Positions 1 through 8,099 of a stretch of DNA of 52,953 nt are shown here, one piece after another (within the stretch, counting starts at the first letter, position 1; the number at the start of each line of letters is the position of its first letter). The DNA is from Chitinophagaceae bacterium (GTDB lineage Bacteria; Bacteroidota; Bacteroidia; Chitinophagales; Chitinophagaceae), in assembly GCA_947447465.1 (NCBI GenBank), contig CANFKE010000031.1:1-52953 (forward strand). Reading direction: 5' to 3'. The position numbers and the translations under genes were made by a program. The notes beneath the pieces were generated by a model. The model ran no database searches, was not told the DNA's origin, and saw only the letters and a list, made by a program, of their open reading frames with translations.

Positions 1-14
1 CCATCCGTTGCGAG

Positions 15-43
15 AAAGTCAAAAGGTTTAAACTTTTGACTTT
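15..43 (+). terminator. Intrinsic terminator of the gene upstream of the window
   Basis: An 11-bp perfect stem (AAAGTCAAAAG at 15-25 with CTTTTGACTTT at 33-43) encloses a 7-nt loop and runs into a T-rich stretch. It lies 30 nt before the tRNA-Trp gene. In Bacteroidota the gene before trpT-secE-nusG is usually tuf, so this is probably the tuf terminator, but that gene is outside the window. Confidence 0.65.
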
Positions 44-73
44 TTGATTTAACTGACGTTTTGAGTACCAAAA

Positions 74-144
74 ACGGGCATAGTTCAACGGTAGAATAGA
101 GGTCTCCAAAACCTTTGATCGTGGTTCGAATCCGCGTGCCCGTG
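74..144 (+). tRNA. trpT: tRNA-Trp (anticodon CCA)
   Basis: A complete 71-nt cloverleaf can be folded. The acceptor stem pairs ACGGGCA (74-80) with TGCCCGT (137-143) and the discriminator is G144. The anticodon arm GAGGT/ACCTT encloses a loop with anticodon CCA at 106-108. The T-arm carries GGTTCGAATCC. The 3' CCA is not encoded. Its place directly before secE-nusG is the usual Bacteroidota arrangement and supports the call. Confidence 0.95.
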
Positions 145-254
145 CTGAGATTTACCTGTTAACTTACTTATGGAGGTTAACAGGTAAATATTTGTTTTGA
201 AAACATTTTGACCGGCCTTTATCAGCTGATCTTGAATATTATAACTTTAAGAAA

Positions 255-452
255 ATGAGCAAATTAGGTAATTACATACAGGAAGCATACGACGAGTTGC
301 TGCATAAAGTAAGCTGGCCTTCATGGGACGAGCTGCAGCAGACAACGATGATCGTATTGGTTGCGTTGCTATTGGTGACCGGCATTGTATGGGGTATGGA
401 CTTTGGTATAAAGGCTGTTCTTACATTTATTTATAACTTATTAGCCAAGTAA
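255..452 (+). CDS. secE: Preprotein translocase subunit SecE
   Basis: This 65-residue protein is the short, single-span form of SecE, the small subunit that clamps SecY in the inner membrane. Residues 1-30 form the amphipathic cytoplasmic helix with the signature segment around HKVSWPSWDEL (17-27). Residues about 31-60 form one transmembrane helix. It is followed 9 nt later by nusG, and the secE-nusG pair is nearly universal in bacteria, which fixes the identity of an otherwise short protein. The ATG at 255 is the only sensible start. It probably shares a transcript with the tRNA-Trp gene upstream. Confidence 0.95.
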   Translation: MSKLGNYIQEAYDELLHKVSWPSWDELQQTTMIVLVALLLVTGIVWGMDFGIKAVLTFIYNLLAK

Positions 453-461
453 AGAGTAACA

Positions 462-1076
462 ATGATGGACGAAGTTATAGAACACCAGAACTCACTGCCC
501 GTTCCCGAAGAAACAGCTCCGGTAGCGCCACCACAGGATACCAAATGGTATGTAATACGTGTGGTAAGTGGTAAGGAAAGGAAAATAAAGGAATTGATAG
601 ACAGAGAAGTAAAGATCTACAACTGGTCAAAATCAGTGGTACAGGTTCTTTGCCCTGTTGAGAAGGTATTCAAGGTAGTTGGTGGCAAGAAAGTATTGCG
701 CGAAAAGACCTTGTATCCGGGTTACATATTACTTGAAGCGGTTGACGGTAAACTTACAGATGATATTGCTCACGCAATAAAGAATGTATCTAATGTTATC
801 CACTTTCTGGGTAAAGAAAACCCTACTGCACTACGTAAATCTGAAGTGAACAAGATGTTTGGTAAGATGGACGAAGTAAGCGAGCAGGGAATATCTTACG
901 CAGATCCATACATCATCGGCGAAACTGTAAAGATCGTAGATGGTCCTTTCAACGACTTCAACGGTACTGTAGAAGAAGTGAACGACGAGAAGAAGAAGCT
1001 GAAGGTGGTAGTAAAGATATTCGGTCGCGCTACTCCGGTGGAATTGAACTACAGTCAGGTAGAGAAAATAGCATAA
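462..1076 (+). CDS. nusG: Transcription termination/antitermination protein NusG
   Basis: NusG binds RNA polymerase and couples it to Rho or the ribosome. The 204-residue protein has an acidic, proline-rich N-terminal extension (1-26), an NGN domain (about 27-135, with [11 protein letters not shown] near 29-39 and the YPGYIL motif at 85-90) and a C-terminal KOW domain (about 152-203, with [17 protein letters not shown]). It starts at one of two adjacent ATG codons (462 or 465), 9 nt after secE. Unusually, rplK does not follow: a strong terminator at 1099-1130 closes the unit, and the next gene is citrate synthase. The identity is not in doubt. Confidence 0.96.
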   Translation: MMDEVIEHQNSLPVPEETAPVAPPQDTKWYVIRVVSGKERKIKELIDREVKIYNWSKSVVQVLCPVEKVFKVVGGKKVLREKTLYPGYILLEAVDGKLTDDIAHAIKNVSNVIHFLGKENPTALRKSEVNKMFGKMDEVSEQGISYADPYIIGETVKIVDGPFNDFNGTVEEVNDEKKKLKVVVKIFGRATPVELNYSQVEKIA

Positions 1077-1098
1077 AATTAATTTTCGATATAACATT

Positions 1099-1130
1099 AA
1101 AAAACCTCATCCTTACAGATGAGGTTTTTT
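1099..1130 (+). terminator. Intrinsic terminator of secE-nusG
   Basis: A perfect 12-bp stem (AAAAAACCTCAT / ATGAGGTTTTTT) with an 8-nt loop ends in a T run, 22 nt after the nusG stop. It uncouples nusG from whatever lies downstream. Confidence 0.9.
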
Positions 1131-1202
1131 AATTACATGGGAAATAAATAGCAGTATTGAAAAAAACTGTGGTCATGTACACAAAATTTGCATTTTCTAC
1201 AG

Positions 1203-1231
1203 TTGGGGTTATCACAGTTTTATTACCTTTG
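1203..1231 (+). promoter_or_regulatory. Bacteroidota-type promoter of citrate synthase
   Basis: TACCTTTG (1224-1231) matches the Bacteroidota -7 consensus TAnnTTTG, with TTG at 1203-1205 as a -33 element 18 nt upstream. It lies 47 nt before the citrate synthase ATG, and no other gene starts here. Confidence 0.6.
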
Positions 1232-1278
1232 TATCCTATTTTTCACATTCTGGTCACCGCACATAATTAAATACTGAC

Positions 1279-2598
1279 ATGGGCTACGTAAAAGACCTCT
1301 TCAAAGAAAAGGCCGACGCACAAAACAAAGAGATCAAAAGTATTTTAGAGCAACATGGTAACATGAAGATCGAGGATGTAACGCTTGCCCAGGTATATCA
1401 GGGTATGCGTGGCATCACCGGCCTGGTTACAGAAACATCTCTACTGGACTCTAATGAGGGTATCCGCTTCCGTGGATATTCTATTCCTGAGTTGAGAGAA
1501 AAACTTCCAAAAGCTGAAGGTGGTAATGAGCCATTGCCTGAAGGACTGTTCTACCTTATGCTGACCGGTGAAGTACCATCGCAAGAAAATGTAGAGCATA
1601 TCTCTTCTACATGGGCTCGCCGTTCTCATGTGCCTAATCACGTATTCGATGTAATAGAAGCATTCCCTGTTTCTACTCACCCAATGACGCAGTTCACTGC
1701 TGCTGTTTTGGCATTGCAGACAGAATCTAAATTCGCAAAAGCATATAACGAAGGTATCAGCAAGAAAGAATATTGGTCTTATGTTTATGAAGATACGATG
1801 TCACTTATTGCCCGTCTGCCACGTATAGCTGCCTATATATACCGTCGTAAGTATAAAGGTGGCGAACATATCCATCCTGATGGTATGCTTGACTGGAGCG
1901 CCAACTTCGCGCACATGCTGGGCTATGATGATGAGAGCTTCAAAGAACTGATGCGCCTCTACATGGTGATCCATGCAGACCACGAAGGTGGTAACGTATC
2001 GGCACATGCTACTCACCTTGTGGGTTCTGCATTGAGCGATCCTTATCTTTCTTTTGCAGCGGGTATGACCGGTCTTGCAGGTCCATTGCACGGTCTTGCT
2101 AATCAGGAAGTAATTCGCTGGATAGAAGATATGTGCAAGGAGTTGAACTCAGATGCACCTACAAAGGCACAGATAGCAGATTATATACAGAAAACATTGG
2201 TTGCAGGTAAGGTAGTACCGGGCTATGGTCATGCAGTATTGCGCAAGACCGACCCACGCTTCACAGCACAGATGGAATTTGCTAAAACACACTGCCCTAA
2301 CGACCCTACTGTACAGACCGTATGGAATGTATATGAAGTAGCGCCGCCAATACTGGAAAGCACTGGTAAGATCAAGAACCCATGGCCTAACGTAGATGCA
2401 CACTCAGGTGCATTATTGAAGCACTATGGTCTGGTAGAAGAAGAATTCTACACTGTATTATTTGGTGTTAGCCGTGCATTGGGCGTATTATCGAGCCTAT
2501 GTTGGGATCGTGCTTTGGGCTTCCCATTGGAGCGTCCGAAGTCTATCACTACAGAATGGGTGAAGAAGTTTATAGCAAAAGGCGAAACAGTAGCTTAA
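1279..2598 (+). CDS. gltA: Citrate synthase, eukaryotic (mitochondrial) type
   Basis: It condenses acetyl-CoA and oxaloacetate to citrate at the entry of the TCA cycle. At 439 residues it follows the mitochondrial enzyme almost block for block, for example [11 protein letters not shown] (40-50), [15 protein letters not shown] (57-71), [12 protein letters not shown] (232-243) and [13 protein letters not shown] (266-278). The catalytic triad is intact: His271 in LHGLANQE, His318 in PGYGHAVLR and Asp373 in NVDAHSG. The regulatory features of the hexameric Gram-negative GltA are not apparent. It is monocistronic, with its own promoter and a terminator at 2623. The gene symbol is given for function; by subfamily it is closer to eukaryotic CS. 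Confidence 0.95.
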   Translation: MGYVKDLFKEKADAQNKEIKSILEQHGNMKIEDVTLAQVYQGMRGITGLVTETSLLDSNEGIRFRGYSIPELREKLPKAEGGNEPLPEGLFYLMLTGEVPSQENVEHISSTWARRSHVPNHVFDVIEAFPVSTHPMTQFTAAVLALQTESKFAKAYNEGISKKEYWSYVYEDTMSLIARLPRIAAYIYRRKYKGGEHIHPDGMLDWSANFAHMLGYDDESFKELMRLYMVIHADHEGGNVSAHATHLVGSALSDPYLSFAAGMTGLAGPLHGLANQEVIRWIEDMCKELNSDAPTKAQIADYIQKTLVAGKVVPGYGHAVLRKTDPRFTAQMEFAKTHCPNDPTVQTVWNVYEVAPPILESTGKIKNPWPNVDAHSGALLKHYGLVEEEFYTVLFGVSRALGVLSSLCWDRALGFPLERPKSITTEWVKKFIAKGETVA

Positions 2599-2622
2599 TA
2601 AATAAAAGAATAACAATCAATA

Positions 2623-2660
2623 AGAGAAGCATGCAGTTGTACTGTGTGCTTCTTTGTTTT
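2623..2660 (+). terminator. Terminator of citrate synthase
   Basis: The stem AGAAGCA (2625-2631) / TGCTTCT (2647-2653) has an inner CAGT/ACTG extension and is followed by a T-rich tail. It starts 25 nt after the stop codon. Confidence 0.75.
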
Positions 2661-2689
2661 AGGAAGTGGCAAAGCGGACCAAGAAGGCA

Positions 2690-2717
2690 AAAAAATAGCA
2701 TCAGTTATATCTGATGC
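2690..2717 (-). terminator. Terminator of the minus-strand gene 2775-3557
   Basis: GCATCAG (2698-2704) pairs with CTGATGC (2711-2717). Read on the minus strand it is followed by TATTTTTTTG, so it ends transcription arriving from the convergent gene downstream. Confidence 0.7.
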
Positions 2718-2774
2718 CTGAACAACATTATGTTTAATTGACTCATTGGAAACTATTGCACAAAGTGGCTGTTA

Positions 2775-3557
2775 TTATTTAAACCATTTGTCTGTTAGTT
2801 GTTCTTCATTGTCTGCACCGGGATCCATAAATCCGCTCTTTACCAGGTTGTCGTAATACCAGATGAGCATTAATCCCAGAGTCCCACACCGTATCAATTG
2901 GTCTCGGATATCAGTAGATAGGTTACTCTCGTGATAGGGAGGCTCTATCTTGTAAAAGGCGTTGTAGCTGTTGTTGTAGTTATTCGCTCTGAAGATGGCT
3001 AGAAACAGAAGTGTGACTATTGCCGTGCTGATGAGCGGAAGCATTGCATCGTGTTGCAGGAATAATTGCTGTATAAATTTTGTAAATCCGGGAACTATGC
3101 AGAGCAGCGGCACTATGGTAGTATTCGTCCACTTATTGTATGCTTCTTTTATTCTGCTGAGGTAGTAGGGAAGATCATCTGTATCGTGGAGCAGATTGGA
3201 TATTGCTCTGCGTTTTGCATTTAGTGCCAGGTGTGTGGTAAGGGCACTGCAGATGAAGTAGATAATGTAGAACTTGTAGAACTGATCGTCGTGAAGATCG
3301 AAAGGTGAGATTTCTTTGTAGATGTACCTACTGATGGCAAAGGGAAGAAGCAATATTAACCATCTTATTTTGTTGCCCAATTCGAAGAACGACGGCGGAG
3401 AATGTTTGTCGCAATTTTCTGATGGGGGACTTCCGGGTGGTTGGTAATTTGTCCGGGGAGAGGCTGTTGGTCGGTGTGGCCAGGCCAGTTGTAGTCTTAA
3501 GATGCTCGGCGAGAATGTGTAAGGGCCGGTGTCTGTTATCGTTTTGTAATTACTCAT
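2775..3557 (-). CDS. Hypothetical multi-pass membrane protein
   Basis: I do not recognise this 260-residue protein. Residues 1-60 are hydrophilic and proline-rich with no signal peptide. Hydrophobic segments lie near 66-82, 92-110, 146-162 and 170-190, suggesting four membrane spans with a soluble loop (about 111-145) rich in charged and aromatic residues. The C-terminal tail (after about 240) is acidic. It stands alone, convergent with citrate synthase and ending in a terminator at 2690-2717. The long uninterrupted frame and its own terminator support a real gene. No function can be assigned. Confidence 0.75.
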   Translation of the reverse strand: MSNYKTITDTGPYTFSPSILRLQLAWPHRPTASPRTNYQPPGSPPSENCDKHSPPSFFELGNKIRWLILLLPFAISRYIYKEISPFDLHDDQFYKFYIIYFICSALTTHLALNAKRRAISNLLHDTDDLPYYLSRIKEAYNKWTNTTIVPLLCIVPGFTKFIQQLFLQHDAMLPLISTAIVTLLFLAIFRANNYNNSYNAFYKIEPPYHESNLSTDIRDQLIRCGTLGLMLIWYYDNLVKSGFMDPGADNEEQLTDKWFK

Positions 3558-3753
3558 AATTACTTAACAAAATTAGACACACACCACCATTCAAAGAGAA
3601 TTACCTCCTCAACTTAACAATTATTTAATGCGACAATGAGTCACTTGCAATATCATCCAGACATTGCCATATTTCTCCTACATTATCGTATTCCATTACA
3701 TTGCGGTATTCATTTTCACATTCCGCATTATCACATTTTCACATAGTTTGCTT

Positions 3754-3761
3754 TACCTTTG
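3754..3761 (+). promoter_or_regulatory. -7 promoter element of the deoxyhypusine-synthase-like gene
   Basis: TACCTTTG matches the Bacteroidota -7 consensus exactly and lies 17 nt before the chosen ATG at 3778. That start is therefore favoured over the 38-codon longer reading from 3664, which would begin upstream of the promoter. No clear -33 element is visible. Confidence 0.55.
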
Positions 3762-3777
3762 CAGCCAATTTTATAAT

Positions 3778-4752
3778 ATGAACAAAGGACCGATCTCCCA
3801 ATTTATACAGCACCATTACCGTCACTTCAATGCGGCGGCTCTGGTAGATGCTGCTAAAGGTTATGAAACACACCTGCTAGAAGGTGGTAAGATGCTGGTA
3901 TCGCTTGCGGGCGCTATGAGTACTGCCGAGCTGGGTATCTCTTTCGCCGAAATGATCCGCCAGGATAAGGTAGCGATCATCAGCTGCACAGGTGCTAACC
4001 TAGAAGAAGACATCATGAATCTTGTAGCACATACACACTACAAGCGCGTGCCTAACTACCGCGACCTTACTCCTGAGCAGGAGTTCGAATTGCTGGAAGG
4101 TGGTTTTAACCGTGTAACGGATACTTGCATACCTGAAGAAGAAGCTTTCCGCCGAATTCAGAAGCATATCTACAAAATATGGAAAGAAGCAGACGATAAG
4201 GGTGAACGCTATCTGCCGCATGAATATATGTACAAGTTGCTGTTGAGCGGCGCTATGAAGGAGCACTACGAAATAGACACCAAGCATAGTTGGATGATCG
4301 CTGCTGCGGAGAAGAACATTCCTATCATTTGTCCGGGTTGGGAAGATAGCACCATGGGTAACATCTTCGCTTCCTATTGCATCAAGGGCGACCTGAAGCC
4401 ATCTACGATGAAGAGCGGTATCGAATATATGATGTGGTTGACAGAATGGTATCGCGCTAACTCAAGCGGCAAGGGTGTAGGCTTCTTCCAGATAGGTGGT
4501 GGTATAGCAGGTGACTTCCCTATTTGCGTAGTACCTATGATGTATCAGGATCTGGAGTGGCATGATGTTCCGTTCTGGAGCTATTTCTGCCAGATAAGCG
4601 ATAGTACTACTTCTTATGGTTCATACAGCGGTGCTGTGCCTAATGAGAAGATCACATGGGGCAAGCTGGATATCCACACACCTAAGTTCATAGTAGAAAG
4701 TGATGCTACGATAGTAGCGCCGCTGATCTTTGCTTATTTGCTGGGATGGTAA
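3778..4752 (+). CDS. Deoxyhypusine synthase family protein (probable homospermidine synthase-like)
   Basis: The 324-residue protein belongs to the NAD-dependent deoxyhypusine synthase fold. Visible family features are the N-terminal SLAGAMSTAELG (42-53), SCTGANLEED (69-78), a glycine cluster QIGGGIAGDF (238-247) and TWGKLDIHTP (293-302), whose Lys296 aligns with the lysine that forms the imine intermediate in the eukaryotic enzyme. Bacteria lack eIF5A, so hypusine formation is unlikely. Some bacterial relatives transfer the aminobutyl group to a polyamine, making homospermidine, and that is the best guess here. The start follows a -7 element at 3754. It is monocistronic and ends at a strong terminator. 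Confidence 0.88.
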   Translation: MNKGPISQFIQHHYRHFNAAALVDAAKGYETHLLEGGKMLVSLAGAMSTAELGISFAEMIRQDKVAIISCTGANLEEDIMNLVAHTHYKRVPNYRDLTPEQEFELLEGGFNRVTDTCIPEEEAFRRIQKHIYKIWKEADDKGERYLPHEYMYKLLLSGAMKEHYEIDTKHSWMIAAAEKNIPIICPGWEDSTMGNIFASYCIKGDLKPSTMKSGIEYMMWLTEWYRANSSGKGVGFFQIGGGIAGDFPICVVPMMYQDLEWHDVPFWSYFCQISDSTTSYGSYSGAVPNEKITWGKLDIHTPKFIVESDATIVAPLIFAYLLGW

Positions 4753-4803
4753 TTGAATCAACAGAGATCAATAGTAACAACCCAATATAGGTTGATAACA
4801 TAC

Positions 4804-4836
4804 AAAAGCGGCAGGAGAAACCTGCCGCTTTTATTT
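4804..4836 (+). terminator. Terminator of the deoxyhypusine-synthase-like gene
   Basis: A perfect 12-bp GC-rich stem (AAAAGCGGCAGG / CCTGCCGCTTTT) with a 5-nt loop and a following T run. The preceding A tract could let it also work on the minus strand. Confidence 0.9.
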
Positions 4837-4940
4837 TACCTGATCATCAGGGACATCAACTCTTATGATTCATTCTATATCTAAGTGAATATGCATTGCG
4901 TAGCTTTATTGATCAATACAGCTTTGCAATATATCCCGGA

Positions 4941-5387
4941 TCATATCATCTCCTTCCTCAACTTTTGCCATTTCCACGCGGCTATGGTACCCTTTATCAT
5001 CAACACGTTGATTGCCAGTTGCACCAATATGCTTAGCAGGGCTACTATGCCGGGGGATCTACTACCATAGATCATAGTGGTAACAACGGTTATTGAATAA
5101 GCAATGGCACCAAACAAGGTAAATGACGTAAGCAGTACCAATGGTATAAATGGCTTCACATAACTTAAACCCACAATGAGCAATACCAGGGCCAGCAATC
5201 CTATCTGTAGCCAGATAGCGCCACTGTTGCTGTAACCAAATTTAGCGCTGATGGACATGGAGATAATGGCACCAACCATAGCCATAAGTGTCATTCCAAA
5301 GGTTATGATCCTTGGGGCGTTTATCTGCCTGTTGTACTTTTTCAGCAACAGCTTTTGTTCTTCTTCTTTTTCTTCAAATATCTCCAT
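4941..5387 (-). CDS. Hypothetical four-span membrane protein (paralogue B)
   Basis: The 148-residue protein opens with a charged segment containing EEEQKLLLKKYNRQI (8-22). It then has four hydrophobic spans (about 27-48, 57-77, 80-104 and 113-133) and a basic end with KLRKEM. It is clearly related to the gene just upstream, sharing the N-terminal EE-Q-LLKKYN-Q motif, LSYxKPFI in the middle and K-LxKEM at the end, so the two arose by tandem duplication. Its ATG overlaps the stop of the upstream gene by one base (TAATG), implying translational coupling. Function unknown; the two proteins may form a hetero-oligomer in the membrane. Confidence 0.75.
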   Translation of the reverse strand: MEIFEEKEEEQKLLLKKYNRQINAPRIITFGMTLMAMVGAIISMSISAKFGYSNSGAIWLQIGLLALVLLIVGLSYVKPFIPLVLLTSFTLFGAIAYSITVVTTMIYGSRSPGIVALLSILVQLAINVLMIKGTIAAWKWQKLRKEMI

Positions 5388-5803
5388 TATGCACTCATCT
5401 CTTTTTTCAACGTTTCATATTTTTTGGCGCTCATCGCAGCTCGTACCATTATGGAGGCAACCAATAGTTGTGGTATCAATATCGGGGATTCTGGTACAAT
5501 GCCAGCATTAGTAATAGCATCATAAAATACCAGCAGGAAAAACATGAAGCTGAGAATGGAAATGATGACAAATGAGATAAAGGGCTTTTTATAACTCAGC
5601 GCTGCCAGTCCCAGAAATATTGTTCCTGTTATCACTACCAGCATCAGATCGGTATACATAGCGAATTTAAGCGAAGCCACTATGCCCGCTGTCAAAACAA
5701 CGGCCATCAACAAGTATATCACCACCCTGCCGGTAGTCATTTGCTTATTGTACTTCTTTAATAATCGTTGATTTTCTTCTTGTTGAAGGTCTATAAGAGC
5801 CAC
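5387..5803 (-). CDS. Hypothetical four-span membrane protein (paralogue A)
   Basis: First gene of a two-gene unit; 138 residues. It has the same plan as its downstream paralogue: EENQRLLKKYNKQ near the N-terminus (9-21), four membrane spans, LSYKKPFI in the middle and a basic KYETLKKEM tail. The start is GTG at 5803. The next in-frame ATG would remove the conserved N-terminal motif, so GTG is preferred, although a TAAATTTG sequence overlaps it. No function recognised. Confidence 0.72.
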   Translation of the reverse strand: MALIDLQQEENQRLLKKYNKQMTTGRVVIYLLMAVVLTAGIVASLKFAMYTDLMLVVITGTIFLGLAALSYKKPFISFVIISILSFMFFLLVFYDAITNAGIVPESPILIPQLLVASIMVRAAMSAKKYETLKKEMSA

Positions 5804-5958
5804 AAATTTACATTTTCAGCAATTTAAATAATAGTCGTTAATCAGGCTTGTATTATTTTTGGCACAGCATTTGTCTGTTATACTTCAATTAACAAAACAT
5901 TTCAAACGGAGTTATTAATTTTCAGGTCTTAAATACATTAAAAGAAGAAAACAATTTT

Positions 5959-6357
5959 ATGAAAAAACTCATTCTTACATTGCTTTGCATCCTTACCGGC
6001 TTTACAGCAGTAGTATTTGCACAAGATAGCCGCGCACAGTTCAAATTTAAAGGTGGTGAAACATTCGATTTCGGGAAAGTAAAGAAAGGCCCTGTTGCCG
6101 AACACACCTTCGAATTCACCAATACCGGAAAAGAACCACTGATCATTAACGATGTTACCCCATCATGCAGCTGTACTAAAGTAGAATGGGACAAGCAGCC
6201 GATATTGCCGGGCAAGGTTGGCCACATCACACTGGGCGTAAAAACATCTGAGCTGACAGGTGTATTCAACAAAAGCGTTTATATCCGCTCTAATGCTGTA
6301 GTACCCAACGGCGAAAAGCGTTATACTATTTATCTGAAAGGCGAATCGGTAGAATAA
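5959..6357 (+). CDS. DUF1573 domain exported protein
   Basis: The 132-residue protein begins with a signal peptide (1-21, cleavage after VFA-Q) and consists almost entirely of one DUF1573 domain, an Ig-like ASPM/SPD-2/Hydin-type beta-sandwich abundant in Bacteroidota. Typical features are FDFGKVKKGPVAEHTFEFTN, PLIINDVTPSCSC and LTGVFNKSVYIRSNA. The domain is predicted to act in the periplasm or at the surface, but its role is unknown. It is a single gene with a strong bidirectional terminator downstream. Confidence 0.9.
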   Translation: MKKLILTLLCILTGFTAVVFAQDSRAQFKFKGGETFDFGKVKKGPVAEHTFEFTNTGKEPLIINDVTPSCSCTKVEWDKQPILPGKVGHITLGVKTSELTGVFNKSVYIRSNAVVPNGEKRYTIYLKGESVE

Positions 6358-6426
6358 CCTTTCTAAGTAATAGTCAACAGTAAGTATCCCAATAATTTCA
6401 GGATCGCTGAGGTCAAGAAAAATATA

Positions 6427-6466
6427 AACGGCGCGCCGTCTTTTGGAAGGCGCGCCGTTCTGTTTT
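6427..6466. terminator. Bidirectional terminator between convergent genes
   Basis: A perfect 11-bp stem (AACGGCGCGCC / GGCGCGCCGTT) with an 11-nt loop. T-rich sequence follows on the plus strand and a T-rich tract follows on the minus strand, so it can serve both the DUF1573 gene and the convergent lipoprotein gene. Confidence 0.85.
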
Positions 6467-6482
6467 ATTGCATTTGTGATCA

Positions 6483-7241
6483 TTAAGGTACAATGCCCGT
6501 AGCTGTCATAGATGCAGGACTTACCGCTGTATAAACTGTTTTACCAGTTCCCAGATCTTCGTAAGAAGATGCATCGCTTACCGAATAGCCATAAGCCGCA
6601 TAATAAACACTGGCACCCGATGCCAGACCTGCATTCAACAGATCCTGCTTAGGTATCAGTATCACCGCACGCGGCACATTGGCACCTATAGAACGGGAAT
6701 AAGAAAGCAGATAATTGGCCGGCATATTATTGACAGTAGATGTACTATTGAGGAATATGATACAATTTCTGGCGCGCGTATCGGTTGCAAAGGTCATAAC
6801 AACAGAATCTCCTGCTCCGCCTGCCATTGTGTACACCGTAAGTGCCGTTGGTGAGAAAGTGGGGATCTGCGACAACTTAATATCCCTATTGAGGGTATCG
6901 CTCAAAAACTGAAAATTGTTCAAGCGGGTATCTGCATAACCCGAGTTGATAGCAGAAATAGTATAAGACCCCGTTTTTGTTCCACCGAAGATGTAATACC
7001 CTTCAGCATCGGCGGAGATCGCGGCAGCGCCGTTAAGCGACAGTTGCGTGTTTCCCAAACCGGTGAGCACCTTACTACCATACTGATCATAAAGGCTTAT
7101 ATGGCCTTTTATAGCACCGGTATAAGTAGGGCCTGCCGGGCCGGTGGGGCCTGCAGGCCCTGTATCTCCCTTCTTTGTGCATGAGGTCATTGCAACCGCT
7201 ATGCCGAGAGCAATAATGTACGTTAAATTTATTCTACGCAT
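6483..7241 (-). CDS. Lipoprotein with collagen-like Gly-x-y segment
   Basis: The 252-residue protein has a lipoprotein signal with the lipobox MTSC (Cys21). Immediately after it comes a short collagen-like stretch GDTGPAGPTGPAGP (about 25-38), and then a domain resembling carboxypeptidase-regulatory or CNA-B beta-sandwiches (about 42-110, with GAIKGHISLYDQYG and GYYIFGGTKTGSYTI). The C-terminal half is beta-rich with low-complexity Ser/Ala/Thr. It is probably outer-membrane anchored. Collagen-like collars directly after the lipid anchor recur in Bacteroidota lipoproteins; the function is unknown. Confidence 0.8.
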   Translation of the reverse strand: MRRINLTYIIALGIAVAMTSCTKKGDTGPAGPTGPAGPTYTGAIKGHISLYDQYGSKVLTGLGNTQLSLNGAAAISADAEGYYIFGGTKTGSYTISAINSGYADTRLNNFQFLSDTLNRDIKLSQIPTFSPTALTVYTMAGGAGDSVVMTFATDTRARNCIIFLNSTSTVNNMPANYLLSYSRSIGANVPRAVILIPKQDLLNAGLASGASVYYAAYGYSVSDASSYEDLGTGKTVYTAVSPASMTATGIVP

Positions 7242-7359
7242 AAAAATGTTTGACGTTGAGTTGATTAGATACTATCCTGAACAATAGGTTTAATAACTGA
7301 TAAAAAAAATGTGACTGGCATATAAGATAATAATCATCGCTTTACACCATTGGTTTTTC

Positions 7360-7367
7360 TACTTTTG
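7360..7367 (+). promoter_or_regulatory. -7 promoter element of miaE
   Basis: TACTTTTG matches the TAnnTTTG consensus and ends 9 nt before the ATG at 7377, implying a very short 5' leader. It also argues against the longer reading from 7350. Confidence 0.5.
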
Positions 7368-7376
7368 CACCTACTT

Positions 7377-7982
7377 ATGAGTACTGCAGAAAACACCATA
7401 CTGGGACTAAAATTACCTACCGATACTCGCTGGGCCGATCTTGCGTCAATCTCCATTGAAGAGATACTTGTTGACCATGCTTTTTGCGAGATGAAGGCGG
7501 CAACACAATGCGTAACGCTCATTTCCCGCTATGCCGATAAGGTAGATCTGGTAAATGCCTTAGCTCCGATCGTAACGGAGGAATGGGGGCATTTCAGGAT
7601 GGTATGGGCTGAATTGAAAAAACGTGGTTATGAACTGGGCAAACAACGTAAAGATGAATATGTGAACCTGTTGCTGGAACGCGAGCCCAAACACGGCGAC
7701 CATGGCAATGAAAAACTATTGCAAAAGCTGATCATCTTTGCGCTTATTGAAGCGCGCAGTTGCGAACGATTCAGGCTGCTGCATGAGCATCTGGAGGACC
7801 AGTCGCTAAGAGATTTTTACTATAAATTTATGATCTCAGAAGCGGGGCATTACCGGTTGTTCATAGATCTTGCCGAAATGTATTACCCAACAGAGCGTGT
7901 GCGCGAAGTATGGGCATGGTGGTTGAAGACAGAGATAGAGGTATTGCAACTGCTGGAACCACGCGGTGACAGAATGCATTAA
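7377..7982 (+). CDS. miaE: tRNA-(ms2io6A37) hydroxylase, MiaE family
   Basis: A 201-residue ferritin-like diiron monooxygenase that hydroxylates the isopentenyl group of ms2i6A at position 37 of tRNAs. Likely iron ligands are Glu38 (in DHAFCEMKAA), the EExxH-type pair Glu69/His72 (EEWGH), Glu125 (LIEARSCERF) and Glu155/His158 (SEAGHYRLF), in the spacing expected for MiaE. The start at 7377 is set by the -7 element just upstream. The gene is single. Substrate specificity is taken from the family. Confidence 0.92.
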   Translation: MSTAENTILGLKLPTDTRWADLASISIEEILVDHAFCEMKAATQCVTLISRYADKVDLVNALAPIVTEEWGHFRMVWAELKKRGYELGKQRKDEYVNLLLEREPKHGDHGNEKLLQKLIIFALIEARSCERFRLLHEHLEDQSLRDFYYKFMISEAGHYRLFIDLAEMYYPTERVREVWAWWLKTEIEVLQLLEPRGDRMH

Positions 7983-8099
7983 CAAAAGAGTAGTTCATGC
8001 ACTGAACATGGAATGAATGATAAATTACCTCTCTGATTAATTTTATTATGTATTTTTATATGCGCAGCAGTAAGCTGACCAATGCTTAATATCTATTTT

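Noticed and set aside
3664..3777. A 38-codon N-terminal extension of the deoxyhypusine-synthase-like protein
   Set aside because: The -7 promoter element at 3754-3761 lies inside it, and the family starts near the ATG at 3778.
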